Origin: Acidimicrobiales bacterium
Lineage (GTDB): Bacteria; Actinomycetota; Acidimicrobiia; Acidimicrobiales; SZUA-35
Reading direction: 5' to 3'
Assembly: GCA_020629155.1 (NCBI GenBank)
Contig: JAHDDW010000008.1
Location: 83,530-147,529 of the forward strand
DNA: 64,000 nt
Part shown: positions 7,558 through 16,898 of the stretch, piece by piece
Position numbering within the stretch: position 1 is the first letter of the stretch
Layout of the letters: each line of letters begins with the position of its first letter
Notes under the pieces: model-generated
Told to the model about the DNA's origin: nothing
Database searches by the model: none
The model's input: only the letters and a program-made list of their open reading frames with translations
Position numbers and translations under genes: made by a program

Positions 7558-8916
7558 GTGAGCGAGTTTGACGATTTCGACGAAATAGAACAATGGCAAG
7601 GCGAAGAAGACTCTTTGGAAGAGTTCGAAATTGCTATGGAAGAGCCTGTCGAGCAGAAAAGTCGGCTTCCTTATGAATGGATAGCGCTCGGTGTTGTCGG
7701 CGTTTTGGCTGTCGGTTCTGCTATAGGCCTTGGCTACTACCTTGGCAGCTCAGACGATGATGCGAGTGTTTCAGAATCTAATCAGCAAGCTGCTTCTCAA
7801 TCGGAAGAAACGCCACAAAACGTTTCAGACTCAGCTACTAGTGAAACATCTGTTTCAACTAATCGTGTAGACCCAGCTGCTCCAAGCGTTTATACAGTCA
7901 ACGAGTTTAATAATGGCGATAGCCCAGCTGCTATCGACAACAAATTAGCTGAGTCAAAAGTCGCGAAAGATGGACAAGCGTGGATCGTCGTTAACCAAAT
8001 AGACTTCGAGATGAAATTAACTGGTCAGGTTACATCCGCTGAAACAAAAGAGGCTCTAGGGAAAGCAGCACAACAATATTTTGCTTCTTCAGTAGTAAAC
8101 GAAGTAACAGTTAATGCCGAACTTGGTGAAGCTCCGTGGATCGCTAAAACACCAGAACTTTTACCGTATGTCCCGTTTAGTTTAGCTGACGGCACGATGG
8201 GGCTTGGCGCTGATGGGATGTATCTAGATGGCGATGTTGGCGATCAAGAAGGTCTTGAAAGGTTCAACGCGGCGATTAGTGCAACAGAGATACCTGTTGT
8301 AGAGAATAAAGTTGCGGTCCAAAATTTTGAGCGTCCTTTGATAGAAATTGCTATGAAAGATAGAGTTTTAACTATCGGTGGGGCTATGCCTTCTCAGCGT
8401 GCAATAGACAAGATTGAAGAAGGTGCTAAAGAAGTTTTCGGCGAAAATGTTACAGTCGAAATGGAAATCGATCCTAATAGAAATGCTACGTACCCTATAG
8501 CAATTATGGGAAATATTCTGAGCGTATTTAAGCCATTAGAAAATGAAGAATTTGCACTTGGTTTAAATAACAATAATTTTTATACAGAAGTGGACGACGG
8601 TATCGCATTCGAACCTGCTTCTTCTGAATTGAACGAAACAGGCTCTGCTTTCTTAACAGGGTTTGCTGTGCTGTTGACCCCTCTTGAGGTGAAAGTTAAT
8701 TTGCAAGGGCATACCGACAACGTAGGCGATGAAGAATTTAACAAAACGTTAGGTGAGCAGCGAGCTCAAAAAGTAGCTGATTTTCTTGTAAGTAAAGGTT
8801 TGCCTGAATCTAAAATAGGTACGATCGAGGGCATTGGCGAAAGCGATCCTATTGAACCCAATGACACCGCAGAAGGTCGGGCGAAGAATCGTCGAGTGTC
8901 TGTTCGGGTTAGGTAA
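7558..8916 (+). CDS. Membrane-anchored protein with OmpA-like C-terminal domain
   Basis: About 452 residues. An acidic cytoplasmic N-terminus (about 40 residues) leads to one transmembrane segment (WIALGVVGVLAVGSAIGLGYY), a Ser/Gln/Thr-rich linker, a central region resembling the BON-type domain of mycobacterial ArfA, and a C-terminal OmpA-like domain with NLQGHTDN, GEQRAQKVADFLV and RAKNRRVSV. OmpA-like domains bind peptidoglycan, so this is probably a cell-wall-tethering or wall-stress protein. I prefer the GTG at 7558, which has AAAGGTG upstream; a GTG at 7549 would add three residues. Stands alone. Family of the C-terminal domain is clear, the BON call is tentative. Confidence 0.8.
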   Translation: MSEFDDFDEIEQWQGEEDSLEEFEIAMEEPVEQKSRLPYEWIALGVVGVLAVGSAIGLGYYLGSSDDDASVSESNQQAASQSEETPQNVSDSATSETSVSTNRVDPAAPSVYTVNEFNNGDSPAAIDNKLAESKVAKDGQAWIVVNQIDFEMKLTGQVTSAETKEALGKAAQQYFASSVVNEVTVNAELGEAPWIAKTPELLPYVPFSLADGTMGLGADGMYLDGDVGDQEGLERFNAAISATEIPVVENKVAVQNFERPLIEIAMKDRVLTIGGAMPSQRAIDKIEEGAKEVFGENVTVEMEIDPNRNATYPIAIMGNILSVFKPLENEEFALGLNNNNFYTEVDDGIAFEPASSELNETGSAFLTGFAVLLTPLEVKVNLQGHTDNVGDEEFNKTLGEQRAQKVADFLVSKGLPESKIGTIEGIGESDPIEPNDTAEGRAKNRRVSVRVR

Positions 8917-9029
8917 AGCATACGTTCGCCTTTCGTATGTGTAAAGATATGGCTGATGAATTGCTGGACTATGTTCTATTCTGGTGTTCTTTGTCGATAG
9001 TCTAGGGAACGTCTGTGAGGAGAACGTTA

Positions 9030-10229
9030 ATGCTTGAAAAACTTGATCTTTTGCCACCTGATCCTATCCTGGGTTTAAGCGCAGAATTTAAAGAAGATGC
9101 AAGGCCTTTTAAGGTTAATTTAGGCGTTGGAGTCTATAAAAATGATGCTGGGGTGACACCTATCTTTGATGCTGTCAAACAAGCAGAAAAAGCGCTACTT
9201 GAGAAGCAAACAACGAAAGCGTATATCGGGCAAGCTGGCGATCCTCAATTTCTCGAAGGTATTACAGAACTTCTTCTTGGTGAAGAATTAAAAGAATCTT
9301 TAGCTGGTCGTGTTTCTGCAGCAATGACACCTGGAGGTTCTGGGGCTCTGCGAATGCTTGCTGGCATGATAGTTAAAACAGGCGCAAACCCAACTGTTTG
9401 GGTGAGTGACCCTACATGGGGTAATCATTTTCCTTTGCTTGAAAGTGCTGGTTTGCAACTGAAAAAATATCCGTATTACAGCTTCGAAACCGGTGTCGTC
9501 GATTTCGAGGCGATGCTTGCGGCTTTGCAACAGGTTGCTGCTGGCGATATTGTTTTGTTGCATGGCTGCTGTCATAACCCTACAGGCGCTGATTTGTCGG
9601 TTGAGCAGTGGAATCAGATTATAGCTTTAGCGAAAGAAAAGCGATTTGTTCCATTTATCGATACCGCATATCAAGGTTTTAGCGAATCGCTTGACGCTGA
9701 CGCTTATGGCCTGCGTGTAGCTGCTGCAGAATTGCCAGAGGTTCTTGTTGCAAGTTCTTGTTCTAAGAATTTTGGTGTTTATCGCGAACGTGCTGGCATG
9801 GTTCTTGTTATCGGTGCTGACGAAGCAAAGTCGAAAGCAGCGCTCAGCCATATTCTCGTAACTGCTAGACGGACCTATAGCATGTCGTCCTATCATGGCC
9901 CAGCTATTGTTGGCGAAGTACTTAACACTCCTGCACTCAAAACACTTTGGGAGCAAGAATTAGCTGAGGCTCGTACAAGGATCAACGGGTTGCGCACGGA
10001 TTTGGCTGCCAAGCTTAATAAAGGGCAAAGTAAAAAAGATTTCAGCTTTATCGATGGAAATAGTGGGATGTTCTCGTTTCTTGGTCTTTCAGCTGATCAG
10101 GCGCAAACTTTGCGTCGAGAACATGCTGTCTATATTCTAAATAGTTCTCGTATCAATATTGCAGGTCTTTCGTCTGAGAACCTTGATCAAGTAGTTGAAG
10201 CGATAAGTAAAGTTATCAATAAAGTTTGA
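9030..10229 (+). CDS. Class I aromatic/aspartate aminotransferase (AspC/TyrB type)
   Basis: PLP enzyme that exchanges the amino group between aspartate (or aromatic amino acids) and 2-oxoglutarate. The 399-residue protein follows the enterobacterial AspC/TyrB pattern: FKVNLGVGVYKNDAG near the start, HGCCHNPTGAD, FIDTAYQGF and SSCSKNFGVYRERAG with the PLP lysine at residue 246, the same number as in E. coli AspC. The start is ATG 9030, with AGGAGA six bases upstream; an upstream GTG at 9015 lacks such a site. This subfamily (I-alpha) is typical of proteobacteria and eukaryotes and less usual in actinobacteria, which mostly use other aspartate aminotransferases. Confidence 0.92.
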   Translation: MLEKLDLLPPDPILGLSAEFKEDARPFKVNLGVGVYKNDAGVTPIFDAVKQAEKALLEKQTTKAYIGQAGDPQFLEGITELLLGEELKESLAGRVSAAMTPGGSGALRMLAGMIVKTGANPTVWVSDPTWGNHFPLLESAGLQLKKYPYYSFETGVVDFEAMLAALQQVAAGDIVLLHGCCHNPTGADLSVEQWNQIIALAKEKRFVPFIDTAYQGFSESLDADAYGLRVAAAELPEVLVASSCSKNFGVYRERAGMVLVIGADEAKSKAALSHILVTARRTYSMSSYHGPAIVGEVLNTPALKTLWEQELAEARTRINGLRTDLAAKLNKGQSKKDFSFIDGNSGMFSFLGLSADQAQTLRREHAVYILNSSRINIAGLSSENLDQVVEAISKVINKV

Positions 10230-10286
10230 CTCTTTCTCATCTTGTCTTGATGCGATTGTCATAAGGGTGACTAAAATGGCGAACTA

Positions 10287-11456
10287 ATGGCAAGCATATT
10301 CGACAATGTCGATTCGATAATCTCGGATCTTTGCAGAAAAAGTGAACAAACTTCGCAATGTCTGAATTGGGGAGAACGCAATTTTACCGAACCGCTTGGA
10401 GTGTATCTTTCTTCAATCGCTGAATCGGCAGCGTTGCACGAAAGAGGCCAGGCTATTCTCTTAAAGAATGTCGAAAGGTTATTGACAAACCGTCTTCTTT
10501 TACAGCGGAGCGTTGAAACATCGCCGCTTCTTGAGAAAATAGAAAGTCCAGTATTTATTGTTGGTATGCCAAGAACTGGATCGACGTTGCTGCATAACCT
10601 TCTAGCTTGCGACAGTGAAACTCGTACATTGAAATATTATGAAGGGTTACGCCCGGTTCCTTTAGACGCAGAAACTTCGAAAGAAGCTAGAGTGAAAGCG
10701 GCTGCACGACAAATCAAGATTCTGAATCGTACAGTTCCAGGCTTCGCAGCTATACATGCTGTTACAGCCGATGGTCCTGAGGAATGCCAAACAGTATTGG
10801 AAAACTCTTTTGTCGATTCTATTTTTGAAGTTCGTGCGAACATTCCTACCTACTCGCGATGGCTCGAAAAAAATGAGAACACGGTTTGTTACTACGAAGA
10901 GTTTCGTGAGATCTTACAAATTCTAGGAACCAATGGGAAGGACCGATGGGTGTGTAAATCGCCTCGCCACATGATGTGTCTAGAAAGCCTAGTTCACGTT
11001 TTTCCAGACGCAAAAATAATTTGGACACACAGAAACCCTCTTCATGTTTTGCCATCAATTTCTAGTTTCTCAGAAGTAATTCAGCGTGTAGGCTCTGATC
11101 AGGTTGACCCAGTTGCACTAGGTCAGTTCTGGTTGAATCGACTTGCCAAAGGGATAGAAAAGGCCAAAAAGTTTAGAGCTACAGATGATCCTGCGCGCTA
11201 TATCGATGTGCAATATAGCGAACTAGTAGCGGACCCAAAAAAGACTGTCAAAGAAATTTATGCACAGTTTAAGATTTCATATCCTGTTGATCTCACTAGG
11301 GCGATGACAAAGTGGCTTGCCGAAAATCCAAAAAATAAGCACGGAAAACACGCCTACACCTTAGAGCACTATGGACTCAGCGCAGAGCAGATACATGAGC
11401 GGCTAGCGTTTATCTCAGATGATGAGCGAAGTATCTATTTAGATGACAGAGGTTGA
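10287..11456 (+). CDS. PAPS-dependent sulfotransferase family protein
   Basis: 389 residues with the two PAPS-binding signatures of the sulfotransferase family: the 5'-phosphosulfate loop VGMPRTGSTLLHNLL near residue 92 and the 3'-phosphate segment RWVCKSPRHMM followed by IIWTHRNPLHVLPS. It therefore probably transfers sulfate from PAPS to an alcohol or sugar acceptor. The N-terminal 80 residues are helical, as in the large bacterial 'sulfotransferase_3' type common in marine and actinobacterial genomes. The following DUF1254 gene starts one base after its stop, so the two likely form an operon. Acceptor unknown. Confidence 0.85.
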   Translation: MASIFDNVDSIISDLCRKSEQTSQCLNWGERNFTEPLGVYLSSIAESAALHERGQAILLKNVERLLTNRLLLQRSVETSPLLEKIESPVFIVGMPRTGSTLLHNLLACDSETRTLKYYEGLRPVPLDAETSKEARVKAAARQIKILNRTVPGFAAIHAVTADGPEECQTVLENSFVDSIFEVRANIPTYSRWLEKNENTVCYYEEFREILQILGTNGKDRWVCKSPRHMMCLESLVHVFPDAKIIWTHRNPLHVLPSISSFSEVIQRVGSDQVDPVALGQFWLNRLAKGIEKAKKFRATDDPARYIDVQYSELVADPKKTVKEIYAQFKISYPVDLTRAMTKWLAENPKNKHGKHAYTLEHYGLSAEQIHERLAFISDDERSIYLDDRG

Positions 11457-11457
11457 G

Positions 11458-12396
11458 ATGACAAACGAATCGCTACTTGTGACGCAAGAGAACTTTGCAA
11501 AAGTGGAAACAGCGCGTATGTTCAGACGTTTAGCCAAAATGCCTTTGAACGTTGTGTACCATCGACGCGAAGCCACAAAAATCAGTCAACAAAATGTTAT
11601 TAGGATGAATAGAGACACGCTATATAGTCGTGCTCTCATAGATCTGAGCGAAGGCGCCACGGTGCACGTGCCAGACGCTAAAGGTCGCTATATGACGGTC
11701 GCAATCATAAATGAAGACCACTATGTCTATCGTGTGATTTCCGAAGCTGGTACGTATAGCCTTAGAAGCGAAGAAGTAGGCTCAACGTATGCTTTAGTAA
11801 TTATCCGTTTCTTTTTCGACCCCAGAGACGCAAATGACCTAGCTGAGGTTCATGTTCTACAAGATCAGCTGCAAATTGAAGCGGAAACTGCTCAACCTTA
11901 TGAGCCCCTTTCTTACGACACTGTAAGTTACAAAGCTTTACATAGAGAGGCAACTGCGCTTGGAGAAACGATTTATGACACTGTGGGAATGTTTGGCGCA
12001 AAGCAAGATGTAGACCCATTGCGCCACTTCGTAGGCGCAGCAGTTGGTTGGGGAGGGCTTCCTTCAAATGAAGCCTTCTATGTTTTTGATGCGCATTCGA
12101 GAAAAGCTGTTGCCCATAGCATAGATCTACGTGGTGCGCCTGTAGATGCATTTTGGTCGATCACTATTTACAACGAGTCAGGGTTTTTGCGAGAGAACGC
12201 TGAGAATTCCTACAGCTTAAATAGTGTAACAACAGACCCGACAGCTCCGATATATCTTGCAGATAATAACGAAGCAGGTTACAAAAACTATCTTCATATT
12301 TTTGACCGATGGAACTATGTCTTGCGTTTCTACCGTCCGCGCCCTGAAATACTTGACGGAACATGGCAGCCGCCAGAGATGCAGCAGGTTAGCTAG
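11458..12396 (+). CDS. DUF1254/DUF1214 protein
   Basis: About 312 residues. The N-terminal part (NVVYHRREATKISQQNVIRMNRDTLYSRALIDLSEG) matches DUF1254 and the C-terminal part (FWSITIYNESGFL, RWNYVLRFYRPRPEILDGTWQPP) matches DUF1214, the usual two-domain arrangement. These beta-rich proteins are often found near fatty acid or steroid metabolism genes; the reaction is not established. No signal peptide is seen, unlike many relatives. I choose ATG 11458, one base after the sulfotransferase stop with GAGG upstream; ATG 11443 would give a 14-base overlap. Convergent with serS, with only 27 bases between. Confidence 0.75.
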   Translation: MTNESLLVTQENFAKVETARMFRRLAKMPLNVVYHRREATKISQQNVIRMNRDTLYSRALIDLSEGATVHVPDAKGRYMTVAIINEDHYVYRVISEAGTYSLRSEEVGSTYALVIIRFFFDPRDANDLAEVHVLQDQLQIEAETAQPYEPLSYDTVSYKALHREATALGETIYDTVGMFGAKQDVDPLRHFVGAAVGWGGLPSNEAFYVFDAHSRKAVAHSIDLRGAPVDAFWSITIYNESGFLRENAENSYSLNSVTTDPTAPIYLADNNEAGYKNYLHIFDRWNYVLRFYRPRPEILDGTWQPPEMQQVS

Positions 12397-12423
12397 CGCT
12401 TTACCTAAAACAGTTTGATTTTG

Positions 12424-13692
12424 TTACATCAACGGTTGAAGAACTTCTGGTATAGCGATGGTACCATCGGGTTGCTGATAATTTTCGATGATCGCAATGA
12501 GCGTCCTGTCGGCAATTGCAGTTGCATCGTTGGTGTATGCTACCTTTTTATTTCCATCAGCATCTTTGTATTTAGTTTGCAGCCCCCGTGCCTGGTAGTC
12601 ACCCATCAAATCGGCAGAGTGCGTTTCGCGATATTTTTGTTGCCCTGGCATCCAAGTTTCAATATCGACGCCGCGTTGATTCGGGCCACCCATATCGAAT
12701 GTGCATTTCAAAACTACCTGGTAGGGGAGGCCAAGTTGGGCCATCAAATATTCTTGCACCGCAATCATAAATTCGTGTTCAGCCCGTGAGGTTTCTTCAT
12801 CGGTGAAAGATTCCATCTCTAGCTTATTGAATTGGTGCACACGCAATATTCCTCTTGTGTCGGCACCAGCAGAGCCTACTTCACGGCGAAATGCTGGTGA
12901 GTAGCCAACGAAACGTATTGGCAGCTGCTCATGCTCTAACGTTTCGCCTTTGTAATAGGCACAAAGTGAATGTTCTGCTGAACCGATAAGCCACAAATCG
13001 TCGTCTGCCAGTTTAAAGGTAACATCATTAGGTTTGAGACGGCCAGTTGCTTTATATGCTTCGGTACGCATCATTACTGGAGGTAACATCGCGGTGAATG
13101 GCTTCGGGTCGATGTCTAGCCCAGCGTCACTGATAATGCCAGCAATCACTTCAGGGTCGCTCAGCTGTTGCATCCCCCAGTACATAAGCGCCATTTCAAG
13201 TTTGGCTACCAGGCCTTGGATGAAAGCAAACCGTGCGCCACTAATGCGGGCGGCTCGTTCTTGATCAATATAATTTGTTAACTCCCAATGAGGTTTAGGT
13301 TCAAAATCGAAGTTTGGTTTCGTGCCGCACTGGCGAAGAACTTGGTTGTCGTCTTCACTAGACCCAACAGGGGTGTCGTGCGAAGGCACATTTGGGATTT
13401 CATAGAGCAGCTTGCTATAGGTTTCGTTTATGGATGCAAGTTCTGCTTCAACTGTTGCGATTTGTTCTTTAAGCTCTTTGCCTTTAGCGATTTGTTCCTC
13501 GCTAGGGCGGCCCTGTTTCATAGACTTAGCGTGTTCGTTACGTTGCTGGCGAAGAGTGTCAGCTTGTGCGATCTGCGACCTTCGTTTATCGTCGAGGGAA
13601 ACAAGTTCAGCGATCGAAACGCTTGATCCTTTGTCAGTGGCTGCTTTTTGCACTAGCTCTTGATTTTCTCGAATAAATTGAATGTCCAACAT
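12424..13692 (-). CDS. serS: Seryl-tRNA synthetase, divergent type
   Basis: Charges tRNA-Ser. 422 residues: N-terminal coiled-coil arm (about 25-110), then the class II catalytic core. Motif 2 is AFRREVGSAGADTRGILRVHQFNKLE. The region after it, GPNQRGVDIETWMPGQQKYRE followed by THSADLMGDYQARGLQTKY, and motif 3 with TNDATAIADRTLIAIIENYQ, differ from the common actinobacterial form, which has LNG-x-x-LA-x-x-R. The motif 3 arginine is kept. The ATG at 13692 is preceded by TATACT eight bases upstream, so a short or leaderless transcript is likely; an upstream in-frame ATG at 13758 is not family-like. Function secure, clade unusual. Confidence 0.93.
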   Translation of the reverse strand: MLDIQFIRENQELVQKAATDKGSSVSIAELVSLDDKRRSQIAQADTLRQQRNEHAKSMKQGRPSEEQIAKGKELKEQIATVEAELASINETYSKLLYEIPNVPSHDTPVGSSEDDNQVLRQCGTKPNFDFEPKPHWELTNYIDQERAARISGARFAFIQGLVAKLEMALMYWGMQQLSDPEVIAGIISDAGLDIDPKPFTAMLPPVMMRTEAYKATGRLKPNDVTFKLADDDLWLIGSAEHSLCAYYKGETLEHEQLPIRFVGYSPAFRREVGSAGADTRGILRVHQFNKLEMESFTDEETSRAEHEFMIAVQEYLMAQLGLPYQVVLKCTFDMGGPNQRGVDIETWMPGQQKYRETHSADLMGDYQARGLQTKYKDADGNKKVAYTNDATAIADRTLIAIIENYQQPDGTIAIPEVLQPLM

Positions 13693-13852
13693 AGAGCTTG
13701 AGTATAGCCGCCTTGGTAAGAACGCATCTCTTATTTGAAGTGCAAACTTGACTAACAATTTGGCAAACTGCCATAGTTATTTGGAGGTTAGATCAAATAG
13801 CGTGAGTAACATTAAACTGTGAAGTCAGCCTTGTCTACTCTGGAGTTACTAC

Positions 13853-14416
13853 ATGGATGCTAAAATTTGTTTACTAGGTTTGGTTTGTCTGAGCTTCTTT
13901 GCAGCAGGATGTGGCGGAGATTCTGAAACAGACGAACCAGTCATGCAACAAGAAGCAGAGAGCACAACGACGACAGTCTCCAATGAGCTGTTGAGAAAAA
14001 ACGCAAACTTGGGAGTAACAACAGCAATAGCGAAACTCGATATAGCCAGTGTGAAAGCTACAAATGTTATTGCAGAACTTCCGTTGGAAGAAACAATCGA
14101 ACCTGTAGAAGAAAGTTATCTTGTGTTTGAGTTAGATTTTTCATCAGAAGATGGATCTACAAGAAACTATTTAAAGTCAGAGATGCAGCTACAATTCGCT
14201 GAGCAATCTAGCATCTTGACGCCTGAGTATCTTTTCCTAGATGGAGAAAGTGTTGAGAGTTTTGCAGTTGGACAAGAAACTACGAGTGTCAAGGCGGTTT
14301 ATCTAACTTCCACTCTTCTCGATAACCTTGATGACACCAAATTTATTATGGACAACCAAGACTTTGTTGTCGAAAATAGTGCTGGTGCTGCGTTTAACGA
14401 ACTTGTCTTGGGTTAA
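13853..14416 (+). CDS. Predicted secreted lipoprotein, unknown function
   Basis: 187 residues. The N-terminus is a lipoprotein signal peptide ending in the lipobox FAAGC, with Cys 20 as the lipid-modified residue, followed by GGDSETDEP and a Thr-rich stretch. The mature part is acidic and beta-rich, with alternating hydrophobic strands, and has no motif I recognise; its layout (a VVEL/VFELDF strand followed by LQFAEQSS and a TSVKAVYLT strand) resembles small DUF4352-like immunoglobulin-type domains, but this is only a resemblance. It is divergent from serS and ends at a hairpin. Likely anchored on the outer face of the membrane. Confidence 0.7.
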   Translation: MDAKICLLGLVCLSFFAAGCGGDSETDEPVMQQEAESTTTTVSNELLRKNANLGVTTAIAKLDIASVKATNVIAELPLEETIEPVEESYLVFELDFSSEDGSTRNYLKSEMQLQFAEQSSILTPEYLFLDGESVESFAVGQETTSVKAVYLTSTLLDNLDDTKFIMDNQDFVVENSAGAAFNELVLG

Positions 14417-14430
14417 ATTTGGGTGACGTG

Positions 14431-14451
14431 TCACGCTATTGCGAAGCGTGA
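14431..14451 (+). terminator. Hairpin after the lipoprotein gene
   Basis: TCACGCT pairs with AGCGTGA across a seven-base loop, 15 bases after the stop codon, followed only by ATTT. It is a likely but weak terminator. The rest of the gap to pepA holds the pepA promoter signal TAGAGT at 14576-14581. Confidence 0.5.
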
Positions 14452-14587
14452 ATTTGTCAGAAGATATTGTCCAAAGTCGGGCAGGCCGAAAGTCAATCAA
14501 ACAAACTGCAGTAGCCCTAAATTTCTAAGAAGTAGGAAGAAGTGTACAAAACCGCAAACTGGGTAATGTTTGTTCTAGAGTGGCTAC

Positions 14588-16021
14588 ATGATTTCTGTAC
14601 GTGTAGCACCTTCCGTTCCATCTTCTGTCACCGCTATCGACCGCCCTGTCTTTAGTGATAAGCTTGCAGCCTTGCCTGCAAAGCTGCAAAGCCTCGCTGC
14701 ATTGCAAGGGTTCGATGGCAAGGAAGGACAAACACTTGTCGTCACAGCTGGCAATGGTCAGTCTATTGAAGTGCTTGTTGGGCTCGGTGCGAAAGACAAA
14801 CTAACAGTCAACAGCTTCCGCCTTGGCGCTGCTGCTTACTCTAAAGTTGTTGCGAAACATGAAAATGTGGCTACAAACCTTTTCAAGGCAAAATCGCGGC
14901 TGAATGCTGAGAAAGTGCTTGCAGCTATCGTTGAAGGTGTGCAGCTTGCTCGCTACGAATTTTGGGCACATAAAAGCGAAGCATCAAAAAGCGTTGCAAC
15001 GAAGGTTGCGGTAGTTACCAGCTATGACAGTGCAAAAAAAGTTGTGAAGCGTGCAACAAAAATTGTTGAAGCAGTAAACCTCGCTCGTGACCTTGGCAAC
15101 GAGCCAGGTGGCACGCTTTTGCCTGTCGAGTTTGTGAAACGAGCGGAAGCTGTTGCTGAAGCAAATGATTTGAAAGTAACTGTATGGGATCAAAAACGTA
15201 TTGTAAAAGAGAAACTTGGTGGGCTTCTAGCGGTGAATCAGGGGTCAGAACATGAGGCTCGGTTCCTGACTCTTGCCTATAAGCCTGCGAAACCTGTCGC
15301 GTCAATAGCTCTGGTCGGCAAAGGTATAACCTTTGACTCGGGTGGTTTATCAATCAAATCTTCGCAAGGCATGATGACGATGAAAATCGATATGGGTGGG
15401 GGAGCAGCTGTGCTTGCAGCGATGTCTGCACTTAAAGCTGTAGATGCTCCTGTGGCTGTGACAGGCTACATTCCATTAACCGATAATATGACAGGTGGTG
15501 CTGCTATTCGTCCTGGCGATGTTTTCATCGCACGCAATGGTAAAAGCGTTGAAGTGTTAAACACCGATGCAGAAGGTCGTCTGGTGATGGCTGATGCTCT
15601 ATCGATTGCTGCTGAAACAAAACCTGATGCTATTATCGATGTGGCAACGTTAACAGGTGCGTCGGCTGTTGCTGTTGGGGGCAAGTTCGTTGCGGTAATG
15701 GGCAGCGCACAAGATGTTGTCGATCGTATCTTGTCCGCTGGTGATGATGTCGACGAAAATATGTGGCAGCTTCCGTTGCCGAAAGAATATCGTAGCGAAC
15801 TCGACTCGCCTGTCGCAGACCTTAAAAACATAGGCTCAGGTCGGTATGCTGGTGCCAGCGTTGCAGGGTTATTTCTGCAAGAATTTACTGATGGGCTGCC
15901 ATGGGCACATCTTGACTTAGGGTTAGCAGCCTTTAGCGAGTCGGCTTCACCATTGGGGCCTAAAGGTGCCACAGGTCTGGCAGTGCGAACGATTATAGAA
16001 ACGCTCGCGTCTTGGAAATAA
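14588..16021 (+). CDS. pepA: Leucyl aminopeptidase (M17, PepA)
   Basis: Two-metal cytosolic aminopeptidase that removes N-terminal residues from peptides. The 477-residue protein has a variable N-terminal domain (1-170) and the catalytic M17 domain with LVGKGITFDSGGLSIKS, KIDMGGGAAVL and the family signature NTDAEGRL at residue 325. Metal ligands and the catalytic Lys and Arg are in place. C-terminal GAGASVAGLFLQEF-like segment (GRYAGASVAG) and 'WAHLDLG' are standard. TAGAGT ends six bases before the ATG and no Shine-Dalgarno is seen, so translation is probably leaderless. Complete and ordinary. Confidence 0.96.
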   Translation: MISVRVAPSVPSSVTAIDRPVFSDKLAALPAKLQSLAALQGFDGKEGQTLVVTAGNGQSIEVLVGLGAKDKLTVNSFRLGAAAYSKVVAKHENVATNLFKAKSRLNAEKVLAAIVEGVQLARYEFWAHKSEASKSVATKVAVVTSYDSAKKVVKRATKIVEAVNLARDLGNEPGGTLLPVEFVKRAEAVAEANDLKVTVWDQKRIVKEKLGGLLAVNQGSEHEARFLTLAYKPAKPVASIALVGKGITFDSGGLSIKSSQGMMTMKIDMGGGAAVLAAMSALKAVDAPVAVTGYIPLTDNMTGGAAIRPGDVFIARNGKSVEVLNTDAEGRLVMADALSIAAETKPDAIIDVATLTGASAVAVGGKFVAVMGSAQDVVDRILSAGDDVDENMWQLPLPKEYRSELDSPVADLKNIGSGRYAGASVAGLFLQEFTDGLPWAHLDLGLAAFSESASPLGPKGATGLAVRTIIETLASWK

Positions 16022-16109
16022 TTTGAATAGATAAAACAGAAAAACAGTCGGGAAAGGATTAAAAGCGATCACGCTTAACAAGTGAGGTTAGCTCTTCTAA
16101 GCCACGGTT

Positions 16110-16736
16110 CTATCTGGCTTTATGTTCTTGTATAGTCGCAACTAGGTTATCTTTGTTCGTACTGATAAGTCCTTTAGCTCCTGCTTCGACTGCTTGTGCC
16201 ATTTCGCGTAGTTGAACAAGATTAGAAACGAATACCTCAACAGAGAACTTTTTATACAGTGCTATGGTGCCTTTGGTGCATACTTGTTTGGGGAGGACGG
16301 CATAAGGTATTCGTTGTTTGTGTAGTGCGTTGGCATGTTTTTCCCCACAAACCTTATCGCCAGCAAGGTGCATTGCGGGTAAAGGGCTTGCTGCAAAAAT
16401 TGTGCATAGTTGCAGAGAAGACGATGCTAGCCAGATTGTTTGTGGCCCAGGCTTTAATTCGGTCGCAAGCAGCTCAGCTAGTTTGCTGTCTTCTGTCGCC
16501 AATAGCAAAGGGTGTTCTATCGCAAGCTCCTTTAAACTTGTAAGTGAAACAGCAGTAGTGTCTGTTTCTCGTAGAGAAAAGCGGCTGAGAATCGAAGCAG
16601 TACTGCTTCGGTGAAGATGCGGCTGCCCATCAGAACCAGTGACAAGATCAAGATGTAATCCAACGCCGTTGCCGAAGCTAGGCACATTTGCTTGAACCTT
16701 GAAGAAGCCAACTATCTTGTTGTTGAGAGGAGCCAT
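16110..16736 (-). CDS. Degenerate glycerophosphodiester phosphodiesterase-like protein
   Basis: 208 residues. The pattern GVGLHLDLVTGSDGQPHLHR near residue 22 resembles the GDPD core 'G-x-E-x-D-V-x-x-T-x-D-G-x-P-V-V-x-H-D', and the end (QAVEAGAKGLISTNKDNL) resembles the last strand 'x-x-G-x-D-G-I-I-T-D-x-P'. The catalytic Glu is His here and the opening HRG motif is missing, so phosphodiesterase activity is doubtful. The protein is shorter than working enzymes (about 230-260). It may be a decayed gene or a binding protein. It lies alone between pepA and a zinc-ribbon gene, in opposite orientation to both. Family call tentative. Confidence 0.45.
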   Translation of the reverse strand: MAPLNNKIVGFFKVQANVPSFGNGVGLHLDLVTGSDGQPHLHRSSTASILSRFSLRETDTTAVSLTSLKELAIEHPLLLATEDSKLAELLATELKPGPQTIWLASSSLQLCTIFAASPLPAMHLAGDKVCGEKHANALHKQRIPYAVLPKQVCTKGTIALYKKFSVEVFVSNLVQLREMAQAVEAGAKGLISTNKDNLVATIQEHKAR

Positions 16737-16898
16737 AGAGTAATTTTAGAGTCTTTAGGGGGTGTTAGGTTCGTGGGCGTCTTGTGAGGGGTGTTGGCAG
16801 ACATTAATATTCTACTCAGTAACGCTTAAGAGATGCGACGAACTTGCCGATTCTATTCGGGTGATAAAGAACGCAGAAATTCGGGGTTGGAGAATCTA

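Noticed and set aside
15466..15972. 168-codon minus-strand frame inside pepA
   Set aside because: Fully covered by the well-conserved M17 catalytic domain on the plus strand; composition (Ser, Ala, Thr-rich) is typical of an antisense frame.
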